Part shown: positions 16,433 through 28,843 of the stretch, in pieces
Position numbering within the stretch: the first letter of the stretch is position 1
Layout of the letters: every line of letters starts with the position of its first letter
Source of the DNA: Cupriavidus necator
Lineage (GTDB): Bacteria; Pseudomonadota; Gammaproteobacteria; Burkholderiales; Burkholderiaceae
Reading direction: 5' to 3'
Length of the DNA: 64,000 nt
Assembly (NCBI GenBank): GCA_022041995.1
Contig: CP074381.1
Span: forward strand, 806,001 to 870,000
Translations under genes and position numbers: made by a program
Notes under the pieces: generated by a model
The model's database searches: none
Seen by the model: only the letters and a program-made list of their open reading frames with translations
What the model was told of the DNA's origin: nothing

Positions 16433-17894
16433 CGGCCTGGTTCGTACCGGCCTGTGCCGGCGCAGCCGCCGCGCCGGGCGCATGCCAGCCGCCGCCCAGC
16501 GCCTTGATCAGCACCACCGCCGCCGTGTACTGGCGGCCGGCGATCGACAGTGCGGTGCGCTCGGCGGTATAGGCGCTGGTCTGCGCCGTCAGCACGTCGA
16601 GCAGGCCCGCGGTGCCGGCGCGGTAGCGGTTGTTCACCAGCGCCAGTGCCTCGCGCGCCGAGCGCAGCGCGTCGTTCTGCACCACCGCTTCCTGTTCCAG
16701 CAGCCGTTGCGCAGCGAGATTGTCCTCGACTTCCTGGAATGCGCCGAGCACGGTCTGGCGGTAGTTGGCCACGGTCTGGTCGTAGGCCGCCACTGCCTGC
16801 GCCTTGGCCGCGCTGCGCGCACCGCCGTCGAACAGCGTGCCGGCCAGCCCGCCGCCGATCGACCAGATCCGGTCCGGCAGCGACATCCAGCGCGCCAGCG
16901 TGCTGGCGGTCAGGCCGCCGCTGGCCGACAGCGACAGGGTCGGGTAGTAGGCCGCCTGGGCCACGCCGATCTGCGCATTGGCCGAGGCCATGCGGCGCTC
17001 GGCCGCGCCGATGTCGGGGCGGCGCTCCAGCAATTGCGACGGCACCGCGGCCGGCACGCGCGGCGGCGCGGCGCGGAAGTCGTCGGCGGCCAGCGTCAGC
17101 GCCGCGGGTGGCTTGCCCACCAGCACGGCGATGGCGTGCTCCAGCTGTGCGCGCGTGATCTGGATGTCGATCTGCTGCGCCTGCGCGCTCTTGAGCTGGG
17201 TCTCGGACTGCAGCACGTCCGAGCGCTGCGCGGTGCCGGCGGCGTACTGGTTCTGCACCAGCTGCAGCGACTTCTGGTAGTCGGCCACGGTGCGGTCCAG
17301 CAGCGCCTTCTGCGCATCGGCCACGCGCAGCAGGAAGTAGCTTTGCGCCAGCGTGGCCTGCGTCGACAGCAGCGTCGAGGCCAGGTCGGCCTGGCTGGCC
17401 TGTGCGCTGGCCTCGCTGCTTTCCACCTGGCGCCGCACGCGGCCCCAGACGTCGATTTCCCAGGTTGCGCCCAGGGTCGCGCTCTGCCCGTTGAGCGTGC
17501 TGCCGCTGGCGCCGCGGGCGCGCGAGGCGCCGGCCTGTGCGTCCACGGTCGGGAAGAAGCCGGCGCGCGCGGCCTGCAGCGACGCCACCGCCTGGCGGTA
17601 CTGCGCCTCGGCGGCCTTGATGTTCTGGTTCGATATCTGCACCTCGGACATCAGCGCGTCGAGCTGCGCATCGCCGAACACGGTCCACCAGCCGGCACGC
17701 GCCAGCGCATCCTGCGGCTCGGCGGGCTTCCAGTCGCCGCTCCAGGCGGCGGTGGCATCGGCCTCCTTGAAGGATGCGGAGACCGGCGCGCCGGGGCGCT
17801 GGTAGTCGGGGCCGACGGCGCAGCCGGCCAGCAGCAGCGCGCAGGCCAGCGGCACCGGCAGGGCATGAGTCAGGAGGCGGGAAAGAACTGTCAT
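16419..17894 (-). CDS. Outer-membrane efflux lipoprotein (NodT/OprM family)
   Basis: A 491-residue outer-membrane channel of tripartite efflux systems. The signal peptide ends in a lipobox LLLAGC, followed by AVGPDYQRP, the usual mature start of the family. Two tandem OEP repeats follow. It is the last gene after mdtA-mdtB-mdtC, the same order as muxABC-opmB in Pseudomonas. An in-frame TTG at 17909 is a possible earlier start; the ATG gives a better signal peptide. Confidence 0.93.
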   Translation of the reverse strand: MTVLSRLLTHALPVPLACALLLAGCAVGPDYQRPGAPVSASFKEADATAAWSGDWKPAEPQDALARAGWWTVFGDAQLDALMSEVQISNQNIKAAEAQYRQAVASLQAARAGFFPTVDAQAGASRARGASGSTLNGQSATLGATWEIDVWGRVRRQVESSEASAQASQADLASTLLSTQATLAQSYFLLRVADAQKALLDRTVADYQKSLQLVQNQYAAGTAQRSDVLQSETQLKSAQAQQIDIQITRAQLEHAIAVLVGKPPAALTLAADDFRAAPPRVPAAVPSQLLERRPDIGAAERRMASANAQIGVAQAAYYPTLSLSASGGLTASTLARWMSLPDRIWSIGGGLAGTLFDGGARSAAKAQAVAAYDQTVANYRQTVLGAFQEVEDNLAAQRLLEQEAVVQNDALRSAREALALVNNRYRAGTAGLLDVLTAQTSAYTAERTALSIAGRQYTAAVVLIKALGGGWHAPGAAAAPAQAGTNQAVSQR

Positions 17895-17911
17895 GTCGAG
17901 TCTTCGCAAAT

Positions 17912-20900
17912 CTAGACGGCGGCCGGCTGGTCCGGCGTGCCAGTACTGCGGCGGCGCTGGCGCCAGGCCTTCACCTTCAGGCGCCAGCGGTCCAGCGTCA
18001 GGTAGACCACCGGCGTGGTGTACAGCGTCAGCAGCTGGCTCACCACCAGCCCGCCGACAATGGAGATGCCCAGTGGCGCGCGCAGCTCGGCGCCGTCGCC
18101 GCGGCCGATCGCCAGCGGCACCGCGCCCAGCAGCGCCGCCATGGTGGTCATCAGGATCGGGCGGAAGCGCAGCAGGCAGGCGCGGTAGATGGCGTCGCGC
18201 GGCGACAGCCCCTCGCGCCGCTCGGCATCGATGGCAAAGTCGATCATCATGATCGCGTTCTTCTTGACGATGCCGATCAGCAGGATCACGCCGATCAGCG
18301 CGATGATGCTGAAGTCCGTCTTCGAGGCCAGCAGCGCCAGCAGCGCGCCCACGCCGGCCGAGGGCAGCGTCGACAGGATCGTCAGCGGGTGCACGTAACT
18401 CTCATACAGCACGCCCAGCACGATATAGATCGTGATCAGCGCCGCCAGGATCAGGATCGGCTGGCTCTTGAGCGAATCCTGGAACGCCTTGGCGCCGCCC
18501 TGGAAGTTGGCGCGCAGCGTCTCGGGCACGCCGATGCGCGCCATCTCGCGCGTGATCGCGTCGGTCGCCTGCGACAGCGAGGTGCCCTCGGCCAGGTTGA
18601 ACGAGATCGTCGAGGCGGCGAACTGGCCCTGGTGGTTCACGCCTAGCGGCGTGCTGGTCGGGGTCACGCGCGCGAACGCCGCCAGCGGCACGCGTTTGCC
18701 GTTGCCGGTGACCACATAGATGTCCTTGAGCGCATCGGGCCCCTGCAGGTACTCCTGGCTCAGTTCCATCACCACGCGGTACTGGTTGAGCGGATGATAG
18801 ATGGTCGAGACCAGCCGCTGGCCGAAGGCATCGTTGAGCACCGCATCCACCTGCTGCGCGGTCACGCCCAGGCGCGAGGCCGCGTCGCGGTCAATGATCA
18901 CCGAGGTCTGCAGGCCCTTGTCGTTGGTATCGGTATCGATATCCTCCAACCCCTTCAGGTTGGACAGCGCCGCGCGCACTTTGGGCTCCCATGCGCGCAG
19001 CACCTCCAGGTCGTCGGACTGCAGCGTGAACTGGTACTGCGAACTGCTTTGCCGCCCGCCGATGCGGATGTCCTGCACCGACTGCAGGAACAGGCTGGCG
19101 CCGGGCTCCTTGGCCAGCTTGCCGCGCAGCCGCGCAATGATGGCGTCGGCCGATTCCTTGCGCTCAGACAGCGGCTTGAGCGTGACGAACATCTGCCCGG
19201 TATTGCGCTGCGAGCCGCCGGTAAAGCCGGTCACGTTCTCCACCGCTGGATCCGAGCGCACGATGGTGATGAAGTTGTCGAGCTTGCCGCGCATGGCCTG
19301 GAACGAGGTGGCCTGGTCGGCGCGGATAAAGCCGATCAGCCGGCCCGTGTCCTGCTGCGGGAAGAAGCCCTTGGGCACGATCACGTACAGGTACACGTTG
19401 AGCGCAATGGTCGCGATCAGCACCAGCCATACCAGCGGGCTGAAGCGCAGCGCCGTGGCGAGCGAGCGCGCATAGCCGTCGTGCAGCCACTGGAACATGC
19501 GCTCGGTGGCGCGGAAGAAGCGGCCCTGCTTTTCCGGCTCGGGCGGGCGCAGCAGGCGCGCGCACATCATCGGCGTGGTGGTCAGCGATACCACCAGCGA
19601 CACCAGGATCGCCACCGAAAGCGTGATCGCGAACTCCTGGAACAGCCGGCCGACGATGCCGCCCATCATCAGCAGCGGAATAAACACCGCGATCAGCGAC
19701 AGGCTCATCGACAGCACCGTGAAGCCCACCTCGCGCGCGCCGCGCAGCGCGGCGGCGAGCGGCTTCATGCCTTCCTCGATATGGCGCGAGATGTTCTCCA
19801 GCACCACGATGGCATCGTCCACCACAAAGCCGGTGGCGATGGTAAGCGCCATCAGCGACAGGTTGTTCAGCGAGAACCCGGCCAGGTACATCACCGAGAA
19901 CGTGCCGATCAGCGACACCGGCACCGCCACGCTGGGGATAAAGGTGGCGCGCACATTGCGCAGGAACACGAACACCACCATGATCACCAGCGCCACCGAG
20001 ATCATCAGCGTGTGCTCGACCTCGCGCAGCGAGGCGCGGATGGTGGGCGTGCGGTCCATCATCACGTCCATCGAGATCGCCGCCGGGATCATCTTCTGCA
20101 GCTGCGGCAGCATCTCGTTGACGCGGTCGACGGTCTCGATGATGTTGGCGCCCGGCGAGCGGTTCAGCACCAGCAGCACCGACGGCTTGCCATTGGCCGA
20201 GCCCGCATTGCGGATGTCCTGCACCGAATCCACCACATTGGCCACGTCGCGCAGCCGCACCGGCACCGCGAACGAATTGGGTCCGCTGGTGGCACTGGTG
20301 CCGCCGGTGGCCCCGCTGGTGATGGTGGTGGTGCCGCTGCTGGTGGTCAGCGTGGTCACGGTGACGCCGTTGACTACCTTGGTGCTGACGCCGCCGCTGG
20401 CGGCGGCGTTGGCGGTGCTGGCAATCAGCGCGCCCGCCGACGTCGACGAGAAGGTACCCGGCGTGGCGTAGCGGATGATCAGCGGCATGTAGTCTTCCGC
20501 CTTCATCGCCTGGTCGTTGGCGTAGACCTGCCAGTTGCTGGCTGCATTCTCCAGCGTGCCCAGCGGCCGGTTGGCGTTGGTCGCGCTGATGGTGTTGCGC
20601 ACGTCTTCCAGCGAGATGCCGTAGCGGTTCAGCGCGGTCGGGTTCAGCTCGACCCGCACCGCCGGCAGCGAGGCCCCGCCGATGGTGACCTGGCCCACGC
20701 CATCGACCTGTGACAGCTTCTGCGCCAGGATGGTCGAGGCCGCGTCGTACAGCTGCCCGCGTGTCATGGTCGGCGAGGTCAGCGCGATGATCATGATCGG
20801 CGCGTCGGCCGGGTTGACCTTGCGGTAGGTCGGGTTGTTGGGCAGGCTGGTCGGCAGCGTCGCGCGCGAGGCATTGATGGCCGCCTGCACGTCGCGCGCG

Positions 20901-21211
20901 GCGCCGTCGATATTGCGCGACAGGTCGAACTGCAGCGTCACCCGGGTGGAGCCGAGCGAGCTGCTGGAGGTGATCTCGGTCACGCCGGCGATGGTGCCGA
21001 GCGCGCGTTCCAGCGGCGTGGCCACGGTGGCGGCCATGGTCTCCGGGCTGGCGCCCGGCAGCGACGCCGACACCGAGATGGTGGGGAAGTCCACCTGCGG
21101 CAGCGGCGACACCGGCAGCAGCCGCAGCGCGGCCAGCCCGGCCAGCAGGATGCCGAGCGTCAGCAGTGCGGTCGCGACCGGCCGGTGGATAAAGGCAGCG
21201 GACAGGTTCAT
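17912..21211 (-). CDS. mdtC: RND efflux permease, MdtC/MuxC type, with a Ser/Thr-rich insertion
   Basis: A 1099-residue inner-membrane proton/drug antiporter with twelve membrane segments and two large periplasmic loops. Family signatures include [19 protein letters not shown] at the N-terminus and [13 protein letters not shown] in the membrane domain. It is longer than typical MdtC because residues about 251-315 form an insertion rich in Ser, Thr, Gly and Ala between IIRYATPG and [11 protein letters not shown]; its partner MdtB lacks it. The insertion falls in the first periplasmic loop, near the docking region. The ATG overlaps the mdtB stop by four bases. MdtB-MdtC heterotrimers are known from E. 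coli. Confidence 0.95.
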   Translation of the reverse strand: MNLSAAFIHRPVATALLTLGILLAGLAALRLLPVSPLPQVDFPTISVSASLPGASPETMAATVATPLERALGTIAGVTEITSSSSLGSTRVTLQFDLSRNIDGAARDVQAAINASRATLPTSLPNNPTYRKVNPADAPIMIIALTSPTMTRGQLYDAASTILAQKLSQVDGVGQVTIGGASLPAVRVELNPTALNRYGISLEDVRNTISATNANRPLGTLENAASNWQVYANDQAMKAEDYMPLIIRYATPGTFSSTSAGALIASTANAAASGGVSTKVVNGVTVTTLTTSSGTTTITSGATGGTSATSGPNSFAVPVRLRDVANVVDSVQDIRNAGSANGKPSVLLVLNRSPGANIIETVDRVNEMLPQLQKMIPAAISMDVMMDRTPTIRASLREVEHTLMISVALVIMVVFVFLRNVRATFIPSVAVPVSLIGTFSVMYLAGFSLNNLSLMALTIATGFVVDDAIVVLENISRHIEEGMKPLAAALRGAREVGFTVLSMSLSLIAVFIPLLMMGGIVGRLFQEFAITLSVAILVSLVVSLTTTPMMCARLLRPPEPEKQGRFFRATERMFQWLHDGYARSLATALRFSPLVWLVLIATIALNVYLYVIVPKGFFPQQDTGRLIGFIRADQATSFQAMRGKLDNFITIVRSDPAVENVTGFTGGSQRNTGQMFVTLKPLSERKESADAIIARLRGKLAKEPGASLFLQSVQDIRIGGRQSSSQYQFTLQSDDLEVLRAWEPKVRAALSNLKGLEDIDTDTNDKGLQTSVIIDRDAASRLGVTAQQVDAVLNDAFGQRLVSTIYHPLNQYRVVMELSQEYLQGPDALKDIYVVTGNGKRVPLAAFARVTPTSTPLGVNHQGQFAASTISFNLAEGTSLSQATDAITREMARIGVPETLRANFQGGAKAFQDSLKSQPILILAALITIYIVLGVLYESYVHPLTILSTLPSAGVGALLALLASKTDFSIIALIGVILLIGIVKKNAIMMIDFAIDAERREGLSPRDAIYRACLLRFRPILMTTMAALLGAVPLAIGRGDGAELRAPLGISIVGGLVVSQLLTLYTTPVVYLTLDRWRLKVKAWRQRRRSTGTPDQPAAV

Positions 21212-24200
21212 CGCTGGGCCGGCTCCTCGCCGGTGCCGCCTTCCTCAGGGTCGCCGAAGCGGCGCTTGCGCCAGCCCTTCACGCGCGTGGCGATGCGGTC
21301 GAAGGCCAGGTAGATCACCGGCGTGGTGAACAGCGTCAGCACCTGGCTGACCAGCAGGCCGCCCACCATGGTCACGCCCAGCGGCCGGCGCAGCTCGCTG
21401 CCGATGCCGGAACCCAGCATCAGAGGCAGCGCCGCCAGCAGGGCCGCCATGGTAGTCATCAGGATCGGGCGGAAACGCAGCAGGCAGGCCTGGAAGATCG
21501 CGTCGCGCGGGCGCATGCCGCCCTCGCGCTCGGCCTCGAGCGCGAAGTCGATCATCATGATCGCGTTCTTCTTGACGATGCCGATCAGCAGGATCACGCC
21601 GATGATCGCGATGATGCCCAGTTCCTGCCCCGCCAACAGCAGTGCCAGCAGCGCGCCCACGCCCGCCGATGGCAGCGTCGACAGGATGGTGACCGGGTGG
21701 ATGGTGCTTTCATACAGCACGCCCAGCACGATATACATGGTCACCACCGCGGCCAGGATCAGCCACAGCGTGTTCGACAGCGACGCGCGGAACGCCAGCG
21801 CGGCGCCCTGGAAGCTGGTCTGCATCGAGATCGGCAGGCCCAGCTCATGCTCGACCTGCGTGATCTTGTCGACCGCGGCGCCCAGCGATTCGCCAGGGGC
21901 CAGGTTGAACGAGATCGTCGCGGCGGGGAACTGGCCCTGGTGGTTGACCACCAGCGGGCCGGTGCGCTCCGTGATGCGCGCGAACGAGCCCAGCGGCACT
22001 TGCCCGCCGGAAGAAGAGGGCAGGCGCAGGTCGGCCAGCGACTGCGGGCTCTTGCGGAACTCGGGCATGGTCTCGAGCACCACGCGGTACTGGCTGGATT
22101 GCGTGAAGATGGTGGAGACCAGCCGCTGGCCGAAGGCGCTGTACAGCGCGCTGTCGATCACCGCGGTGGTGATGCCGAAGCGCGCCGCGGCGTCGCGGTC
22201 GATATCGACATAGGCGCGCAGGCCGTTGTTCTGCTGGTCGCTGGTGACATCGCGCAGCTCAGGCTCCTGGCGCAGGCGCTCGACCAGCTTCGGCACCCAC
22301 GTTGCCAGCGTTGCGGGATCGGGATCCTCGACGGTGAACTGGTACTGCGTGCGCGAAACCTTGTCCTCGATGGTCAGGTCCTGCACCGGCTGCGTGTACA
22401 GCGACACCCCGCCCAGTTCGTGCACGGCCCGCTGCAGGCGCTGCGTGACCACCTCGATGGGGTCGCGTTCGCCCTTGGGCTTGAGGTTGATCAGCATGCG
22501 CCCGGCGTTGAGCGTGGTGTTGGTGCCGTCCACGCCGATGAACGACGACAGGCTTGCCACTGCCGGGTCCTGCATCACCACCTTGGCCACGGCCTGCTGG
22601 CGGCGCGCCATGGCGTCGAACGAGGTGGTCTGCGCGGCCTCGGTGATGCCCTGGATCACGCCGGTGTCCTGCACCGGGAAGAAGCCCTTGGGCACCAGCA
22701 GGTACAGCAGCACGGTCAGCGCCAGCGTGGCCACGGCCACCACCAGCGTGGCCTTCTGGCGGTCCAGCACCCACTCCAGCGCGCGGCCGTAGCGGTCGAT
22801 CACGTTGTCGAAGAAGCGGCCGCTGGCGCGGTGAAAGCGCGACAGCTTCTCTTCCGGCACATGGTGCAGCAGGCGTGCGCACATCATCGGCGTGAGCGTC
22901 AGCGATACCACCGCCGAGATCAGGATCGACACCGCCAGCGTGATCGCGAACTCGCGGAACAGGCGCCCGACCACATCGCCCATGAACAGCAGCGGGATCA
23001 GCACTGCCACCAGCGAGAAGGTCAGCGAGATGATGGTGAAGCCAATCTGCTTCGATCCCTTCAGCGCCGCCGCCATCGGCGGATCGCCTTTTTCGATGTA
23101 GCGCATGATGTTCTCGATCATCACGATCGCATCATCGACCACAAAGCCGGTGGCGATGGTCAGCGCCATCAGCGTCAGGTTGTTGATCGAGAACCCCGCC
23201 AGGTACATCACGCCGAAGGTGCCCACCAGCGACAGCGGCACCGCCACGCCCGGAATGATGGTGGCCGGTATATTGCGCAGGAACAGGAAGATCACCAGCA
23301 CCACCAGCGCGATCGCCAGCAGCAGCTCGAACTGCACGTCCTCGACCGAGGCGCGGATGGTGGTGGTGCGGTCGGTCAGCAGCTGTACATGGACCGAGGC
23401 CGGCAGCGCATTCTGCAGCTGCGGCAGCAGCGCCTTGATGCGGTCCACCACTTCGATCACGTTGGCGCCCGGCTGGCGCTGGATGTTCAGCACGATCGCG
23501 GGCTTGTCGTTGGCCCAGGCGGCCAGCCGGCTGTTCTCGGGGCCGTCGACGATCTCGGCCACGTCGGTGATGCGGATCGGCGCGCCGTCCTTGTAGGCCA
23601 GGATGATCTGGCGGTACTCGTCGGCCGAGCGCAACTGGTCGTTGGCGTCGATGGTGGAGGCGCGCGCCGGCCCGTCGAAGCTGCCCTTGGCGCCGTTCAC
23701 GTTGGAGGCGCCGATGGCGGTGCGCAGGTCGTCGATCGACATGCCCAGCGAGGCCAGCGCGGCCGGGTTGGCCTGGATGCGCACCGCGGGGCGCTGGCCG
23801 CCGCTGATGGTGACCAGGCCCACGCCCTGGATCTGCGAGATCTTCTGCGCCACGCGCGTGTCGACCATGTCCTGCAGCTTGGGCAGCGGCATGGTGTCCG
23901 AGTTCATGGCGATGGTCATGATCGGCGCGTCGGCCGGGTTGACCTTGCTGTAGACCGGCGGCATCGGCAGGTCGGACGGCAGCAGGTTGCTGCCGGCGTT
24001 GATGGCGGCCTGCACCCCCTGCTCGGCCACGTCCAGCGGCAGCGTCAGCTCGAACTGCAGCGTGATCACCGAGGCGCCGCCGGACGAGGACGACGACATC
24101 TGCTTGAGGCCCGGCATCTGGCCGAACTGGCGCTCCAGCGGCGCGGTCACCGACGAGGTCATCACGTCCGGGCTGGCGCCGGGGTAGAGCGTGGTGACCT

Positions 24201-24336
24201 GGATGGTCGGGTAGTCGACCTCGGGCAGCGCCGACAGCGGCAGCAGCCGGTACGCCACCAGCCCGGACAGCAGGATGGCCAGCATCAGCAGCGCCGTGGC
24301 GACCGGGCGCTCGATGAAGAGGCGTGAGGGGTTCAT
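21208..24336 (-). CDS. mdtB: RND efflux permease, MdtB/MuxB type
   Basis: A 1042-residue RND permease of normal family length, second gene of the operon. [20 protein letters not shown] begins the first membrane helix, and [17 protein letters not shown] marks the central membrane segment. It is similar to the following mdtC product but without the insertion. It starts nine bases after mdtA, and together with mdtA, mdtC and the outer-membrane channel forms a tripartite pump, most like MuxABC-OpmB. Confidence 0.95.
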   Translation of the reverse strand: MNPSRLFIERPVATALLMLAILLSGLVAYRLLPLSALPEVDYPTIQVTTLYPGASPDVMTSSVTAPLERQFGQMPGLKQMSSSSSGGASVITLQFELTLPLDVAEQGVQAAINAGSNLLPSDLPMPPVYSKVNPADAPIMTIAMNSDTMPLPKLQDMVDTRVAQKISQIQGVGLVTISGGQRPAVRIQANPAALASLGMSIDDLRTAIGASNVNGAKGSFDGPARASTIDANDQLRSADEYRQIILAYKDGAPIRITDVAEIVDGPENSRLAAWANDKPAIVLNIQRQPGANVIEVVDRIKALLPQLQNALPASVHVQLLTDRTTTIRASVEDVQFELLLAIALVVLVIFLFLRNIPATIIPGVAVPLSLVGTFGVMYLAGFSINNLTLMALTIATGFVVDDAIVMIENIMRYIEKGDPPMAAALKGSKQIGFTIISLTFSLVAVLIPLLFMGDVVGRLFREFAITLAVSILISAVVSLTLTPMMCARLLHHVPEEKLSRFHRASGRFFDNVIDRYGRALEWVLDRQKATLVVAVATLALTVLLYLLVPKGFFPVQDTGVIQGITEAAQTTSFDAMARRQQAVAKVVMQDPAVASLSSFIGVDGTNTTLNAGRMLINLKPKGERDPIEVVTQRLQRAVHELGGVSLYTQPVQDLTIEDKVSRTQYQFTVEDPDPATLATWVPKLVERLRQEPELRDVTSDQQNNGLRAYVDIDRDAAARFGITTAVIDSALYSAFGQRLVSTIFTQSSQYRVVLETMPEFRKSPQSLADLRLPSSSGGQVPLGSFARITERTGPLVVNHQGQFPAATISFNLAPGESLGAAVDKITQVEHELGLPISMQTSFQGAALAFRASLSNTLWLILAAVVTMYIVLGVLYESTIHPVTILSTLPSAGVGALLALLLAGQELGIIAIIGVILLIGIVKKNAIMMIDFALEAEREGGMRPRDAIFQACLLRFRPILMTTMAALLAALPLMLGSGIGSELRRPLGVTMVGGLLVSQVLTLFTTPVIYLAFDRIATRVKGWRKRRFGDPEEGGTGEEPAQR

Positions 24337-24345
24337 GCGCGGTCC

Positions 24346-25800
24346 TTACTGCGGCTGGCGGCGGGGGCCATCGGCGCCCGGCGCGCTGGCGCCAGCGTCG
24401 CGGTGGCGGCGATGTTCGCCGGCCGCGCCGGAAGCGCCGGGGGCCGCGGCCCCGCTGGCGTCGGCGTGCGCGCCGCTGGCGCCGCCGTCCCGGTTGCGGC
24501 GGCCGCGCCCGCGCGGCTGGCTGGCCGGCACCACCGCGGCGGCGCGCGCGGCCGGATCGACGGCCTCTACGGTCATGCCTTCCTTGAGCCGGTCGGCGCC
24601 GTCCACCACCACGCGCTGGCCGGGCTCCAGGCCCTTGAGCACCGCATTGCGGCTGCCGTCGCCCGGGCCCAGCGTGACCACCTGCACCTTGACCTTGCTG
24701 GCCTCGTCCACGGTGTAGACAAAGGTGCCCTGCTGGCCGCGCTGGATTGCGGCGACCGGGATCACGGTGGCGTCCCTGAGGGTATCGACGCGCGTGCGCA
24801 CGTTGACGAACTGGTTGGGGAACAGCATGCCGTCTTCATTGGGGAAGACCGCCTTGAGCTTGACCGTGCCGGTGGTGGTGTCGATCTGGTTGTCGGTGGT
24901 CAGCAGCGTGCCGTCGCCCAGCTGGTTGCGCACCTGGCGGTCCCAGGCCTGCACCGGCAGCTTCTCGCCGGCATTGAGCTTCTTCAGTACCGAGGGCAGG
25001 TTGTCCTCGGGGATGGTGTACATCACGGCAATCGGCTGGATCTGCGTGATCAGCGCGATGCCGTTGGTATCGCCGGTGTTGACGATATTGCCCGGGTCCA
25101 CCTGGCGCAGGCCTATGCGGCCCGACACCGGCGCCACGATCCTGGTGTACCCCAGCTGCAGGCGCGCGTTGGCGACATTGCCCTGGTCGGTCTTGACCAC
25201 GCCTCGTACTGGCGCACCAGCGCGTCCTGGGTATCGACCTGCTGCTTGGAGATCGAGTCCTGCCCCAGCAGGGTACGGTAGCGCTGCTGGTCCAGCCTGG
25301 CGTTCTGCAGCAGCGCCTGGTCGCGCGCCAGCTGGCCCCCGGCCTGGTCCAGCGCGGCCTGGAACGGGCGCGGGTCGATCTCGGCCAGCACGTCGCCGGC
25401 CCTGACCATCTGGCCTTCCTTGAACAGCACCTTGAGCAGCGGGCCGGACACCTGCGCGCGCACGGTGACGTTGGACACCGGGGTCACATTGCCCAGGCCA
25501 TTGAGCACCACGTCCATATCGCGCTTGGCCACGGTGGCGACCACCACGGGCGAGCGCGGCATGCCGGGCCCACCGGCGCCTCCACGCGCGCCCGGGCCGC
25601 TGGCGCCCCGTTGCGCGCCGCCGCCTGCTCCGGCGCCTGGCCGCGATGGGCATGCCAGTACCAGGCGCCCCCGCGAGCAGCAGCACTAGCACCCCGGCGG
25701 TCAGCCGGCGCCGGCCGGTGCGCCGCGGCGGAGTGCCCTCGGGCGGACGCGAAGAGGGGGGCGGGGAGGGAGTAGGTTGGCCTTGTTCGGGGTTGGACAT
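24346..25800 (-). pseudogene. mdtA: RND periplasmic adaptor MdtA, three one-base frameshifts (probably intact in reality)
   Basis: The membrane-fusion adaptor of the pump. Pieces in three frames make one protein: an N-terminal cytoplasmic tail and membrane anchor (MSNPEQGQ..., GRRRLTAGVLVLLLAG), a Gly-rich linker, the barrel/lipoyl part (MPRSPVVVATVAKRDMDV..., VSGPLLKVLFKEGQ), and the C-terminal half (APVSGRIGLRQVDPGNIV...). Breaks lie at 25668-25672 (C run), 25606-25609 (C run) and near 25200; one extra base at each restores a 485-residue protein. The ATG at 25800 gives the anchor. The C-terminus is a long Gly/Ala/Arg-rich tail (about the last 70 residues). Confidence 0.82.
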
Positions 25801-26138
25801 GTCCGCAAATCCTGGGGCGGCGCGCGCGGCGCGCCGGCAATGTTCGGTCTGGCAAGTGACGATGCAGCAGTATGCCGCAACGCCACGGGCGCCGGCCCGC
25901 GGTGTGGGAGGGCGCGCCGCGGGGTGGCCGGCAGGCTGGCAAGTGCCGTGTGGCGCGCAATGCGGCGGCGCCGGTGGCACGTCATGCCGCAAGGATAATG
26001 TGCGGGCCCGGACGCCCGTATTTCGGCGCCCGGCGCTTTTATTACAGCGGATTACCAGCGCCCCGGGTGTAACCTCCGGAAACAAAACCGCCCGGCCAAA
26101 CCGGCATGTGTGGCGCCGGGGCTGACTATCATGTGCCT

Positions 26139-26882
26139 ATGCGAACGAACCAGCCTACCCAGATCCTCGTCGTCGACGACGATCCCGAACTTCGCGACCT
26201 GCTGCGCGAGTACCTGACCCAGCAGGGTTTCGCCGTCTCGGTGATGCATGACGGCGACGGCCTGCAGGCGCGCCTGGAGCGCGAGCGGCCGGCGCTGATC
26301 GTGCTGGACCTGATGATGCCCAAGGTCGACGGCCTGACCGCGCTGCGCAACCTGCGCGCCAAGAACGACGATATCCCGGTGATCCTGCTCACGGCCCGCA
26401 GCGACGAGATCGACCGCATCGTCGGGCTTGAGATCGGCGCCGACGACTACCTTGGCAAGCCGTTTTCGCCGCGCGAACTGCTGGCGCGCATCAATGCCGT
26501 GCTGCGCCGCAAGCTGGCGCGCCCGGCGGCGGCGCCCGAGGACCGCGAATCGGTCGCCTTCGGCCCGTTCCGCGTCAATTTCCGCCAGCGCACGCTGAGC
26601 CGTGCCGGCCAGACGCTGTCGATCAGCGATACCGAGTTCGCGCTGCTCAAGCTGCTGCTGATGCATCCGCTGGAAGTGCTGTCGCGCGAGCGCATCGTCG
26701 AGCTGATGTACGGCAGCGCCAGCGGCATCAGCGACCGCGGCATCGACGTGCAGATCTGGCGCCTGCGCCGGCTGCTGGATGAAGACGCGCAGCGCCCGCG
26801 CTATATCCAGACCGTGCGCGGGCGCGGCTACACCTTCGTGCCCGACGAAGCGGAAGAGATGTCCGCGGGGCTCCCCGAATAA
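26139..26882 (+). CDS. OmpR-family response regulator
   Basis: A 247-residue two-domain regulator. The receiver domain has the acidic pair in LVVDDDPELRDLL, the phosphorylated aspartate in LIVLDLMMPKVDG, and the Thr/Lys switch in ILLTARSD and GKPFSPRELLAR. The C-terminal winged helix contains DTEFALLKLLLMHPLEVLSR and ends with the IQTVRGRGYTFVP wing. A kinase gene follows by 52 bases. It is divergent from the RND pump operon, so it may control the pump. Confidence 0.93.
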   Translation: MRTNQPTQILVVDDDPELRDLLREYLTQQGFAVSVMHDGDGLQARLERERPALIVLDLMMPKVDGLTALRNLRAKNDDIPVILLTARSDEIDRIVGLEIGADDYLGKPFSPRELLARINAVLRRKLARPAAAPEDRESVAFGPFRVNFRQRTLSRAGQTLSISDTEFALLKLLLMHPLEVLSRERIVELMYGSASGISDRGIDVQIWRLRRLLDEDAQRPRYIQTVRGRGYTFVPDEAEEMSAGLPE

Positions 26883-26934
26883 TGGCCGCGGCGCCAGCCC
26901 GCTGGCGCCGCATGCCACCAGACTCTGCTTTCCG

Positions 26935-28205
26935 ATGAAGTTGCGACGTATCGACACCCTGTTCGGCCGCATTGCGCTGCTGATTGCCGCCGTGCTTGTG
27001 ATCAGCCATTTCTCATGGCTGGCCATCCTGCGCATGGACCGCCGCCAGCAGCAGGTGGACTATTCCGTTGAGCAGATGCTGTTCCAGCTCGACAGCATCG
27101 AGCGCGCGCTCGATGCGCGGCCGCCGGCGAAACTGCCCAGCCTGGTGGAGACGGCCAACACGGCCGACGCCGAAGAGCATGCCGCCGTGCCCAAGGGCGG
27201 GCGCTCGCGCCGGCTGGTCGAGCAGTTCATCGGCAGGCTGCCGCAGGGCACCGAGATCCGGCTGGAGGACGAGACCACGCCGCGCATCTGGATCAAGCTG
27301 CCCAGCCGCGCCCGCTGGATCGCCATGCCGATCCTGTGGGTCCACAATCCGCCGCCTGACAACCGGCTGGTGCCTGGCGTGATGCTGGTGGTGGGAGTGG
27401 CAATCATCTTTGCCGTGCTGATCGCCTGGCAGATCCAGCGGCCGGTGCGCGACATGGCCAATGCGGCAGAGCTGCTGTCGCGCCAGCACGCCGTGCCGCC
27501 GCTGCGCGAGCGCGGCCCGCATGAGCTGCGCCAGCTGATCGAGCGTTTCAACCGCATGGTGGCCGACCTGGCGCGCATCGACCAGGAGCGCAACACCATG
27601 CTGGCCGGCATCGCGCATGACCTGAAGACACCGCTGGCGCGGCTGCGCCTGCGCGCCGAGATGCTGGCCGATCCCAAGGCCGCCGCGGGGGTGACGCGCG
27701 ACGTGGAGTCCATGTCGGCCATCGTCGAGCAGTTCCTGAGCTTCGCGCAGACCAGCGAGTCGACCGCGCGGCCGGTGCCGGTGGACCGGCGCGTCAATGA
27801 ACTGGCCGCGTCGCTGGCCGAGCAGGAGCGCCAGGTGGTGCTGTCGCTGGGCGCGGGCGAGGGCTTTCGCATGATCGCCACGCAGCTGGACCGCATCGTC
27901 GGCAACCTGGTCGACAACGCCTACGCCTATGGCAAGCCGCCGGTGTGCATTGCGACCGCGCGCACGCCGGAGGGTTTCCTGCTGGTGGTGGAGGACCAGG
28001 GCGCCGGCATCCCTGACGGCGACAAGGAGCGCGCCACGCTGCCCTTTGTGCGGCTGGACCCGGCCCGGGCGGCAATGCGCATTCCGGGCTGGGGCTGGCG
28101 ATCGTGGACCGGCTGGTGCGGCAGGCGGGTGGGAAGCTGAACCTGGTGAATGCCGACGGCGGCGGCTTCCGGGTCGAGATGCTGTTCGGGGCAGCCGAGG
28201 CCTGA
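26935..28205 (+). CDS. EnvZ-like sensor histidine kinase (C-terminus frameshifted)
   Basis: An inner-membrane kinase with two membrane segments (about residues 10-30 and 145-165), a HAMP linker (IQRPVRDMANAAELL), the phosphorylated histidine in AGIAHDLKTPLARLRLR, the N box in LDRIVGNLVDNAYAY and the G1 box in VEDQGAGIPDGD. As sequenced it ends at 28140 with a Trp/Arg-rich tail. One added G at 28067-28069 restores ARGGNAHSGLGLAIVDRLV (G2 box) and a stop at 28203-28205, total 423 residues. It pairs with the upstream response regulator. Confidence 0.88.
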
Positions 28206-28234
28206 GCCGGCGTCAGGGCTGCCTCAGGCCGTTT

Positions 28235-28843
28235 TCAGACCTTCTTCTTCTCGCCGATCCGGCTTTCCTTGCCGGCCAGCAGTTTGGCAATATTCTGCCG
28301 GTGCCGCGCAATCAGCAGCACGCTGATCACGAAGATCGCCCCCGTCATCACATCCACGCCGTTCATCAGCACATGGAAGAACGGCGCGAAGATCGCCGCC
28401 ACCAGCGCCGCCAGCGACGAGTAGCGGAAGAAGAACGCGATGATCAGCCACGTGGCCAGCGTGCCCAGGCCCAGGATCGGGTCGATGGCCAGCAGGATGC
28501 CGGCCGCTGTGGCCACGCCCTTGCCGCCGGCGAAGCGGTGGTACACCGGGAACAGGTGGCCCAGGAAGACCGCCAGCGCCACCATGGCCAGGCCGGTTTC
28601 GTTCAGCCCGTAGGCCGGGCCGAAGCGCGCGGCCAGCCATACCGCCAGCCAGCCCTTCAGGGCGTCGCCGATCAGCGTCAGGACGGCGGCCTTCTTGTTG
28701 CCGGTGCGCAGCACGTTGGTGGCGCCGGGATTGCCGGAGCCATAGGAGTGCGGGTCCGGCAGCCCCATCAGCTTGCTGACGACGACAGCGAAGGAAACGG
28801 AGCCGATCAGGTAGGCGGCAAGGGCGAAAAGCAGATTGGCCAT
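28235..28843 (-). CDS. plsY: Glycerol-3-phosphate acyltransferase PlsY
   Basis: A 202-residue integral membrane enzyme that acylates glycerol 3-phosphate from acyl-phosphate to start phospholipid synthesis. The three PlsY motifs are visible: [16 protein letters not shown], the [12 protein letters not shown] loop, and the conserved segment before the last helix. Convergent with the kinase gene. Confidence 0.96.
   Translation of the reverse strand: MANLLFALAAYLIGSVSFAVVVSKLMGLPDPHSYGSGNPGATNVLRTGNKKAAVLTLIGDALKGWLAVWLAARFGPAYGLNETGLAMVALAVFLGHLFPVYHRFAGGKGVATAAGILLAIDPILGLGTLATWLIIAFFFRYSSLAALVAAIFAPFFHVLMNGVDVMTGAIFVISVLLIARHRQNIAKLLAGKESRIGEKKKV

Noticed and set aside
21697-24327. An 876-codon open frame antisense to mdtB, and similar long frames at 18794-20713, 10056-11753 and 16482-17915
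   Set aside because: They are His/Arg/Gly/Ala-rich shadows of real genes in high-GC DNA, with no RBS and no family motifs.
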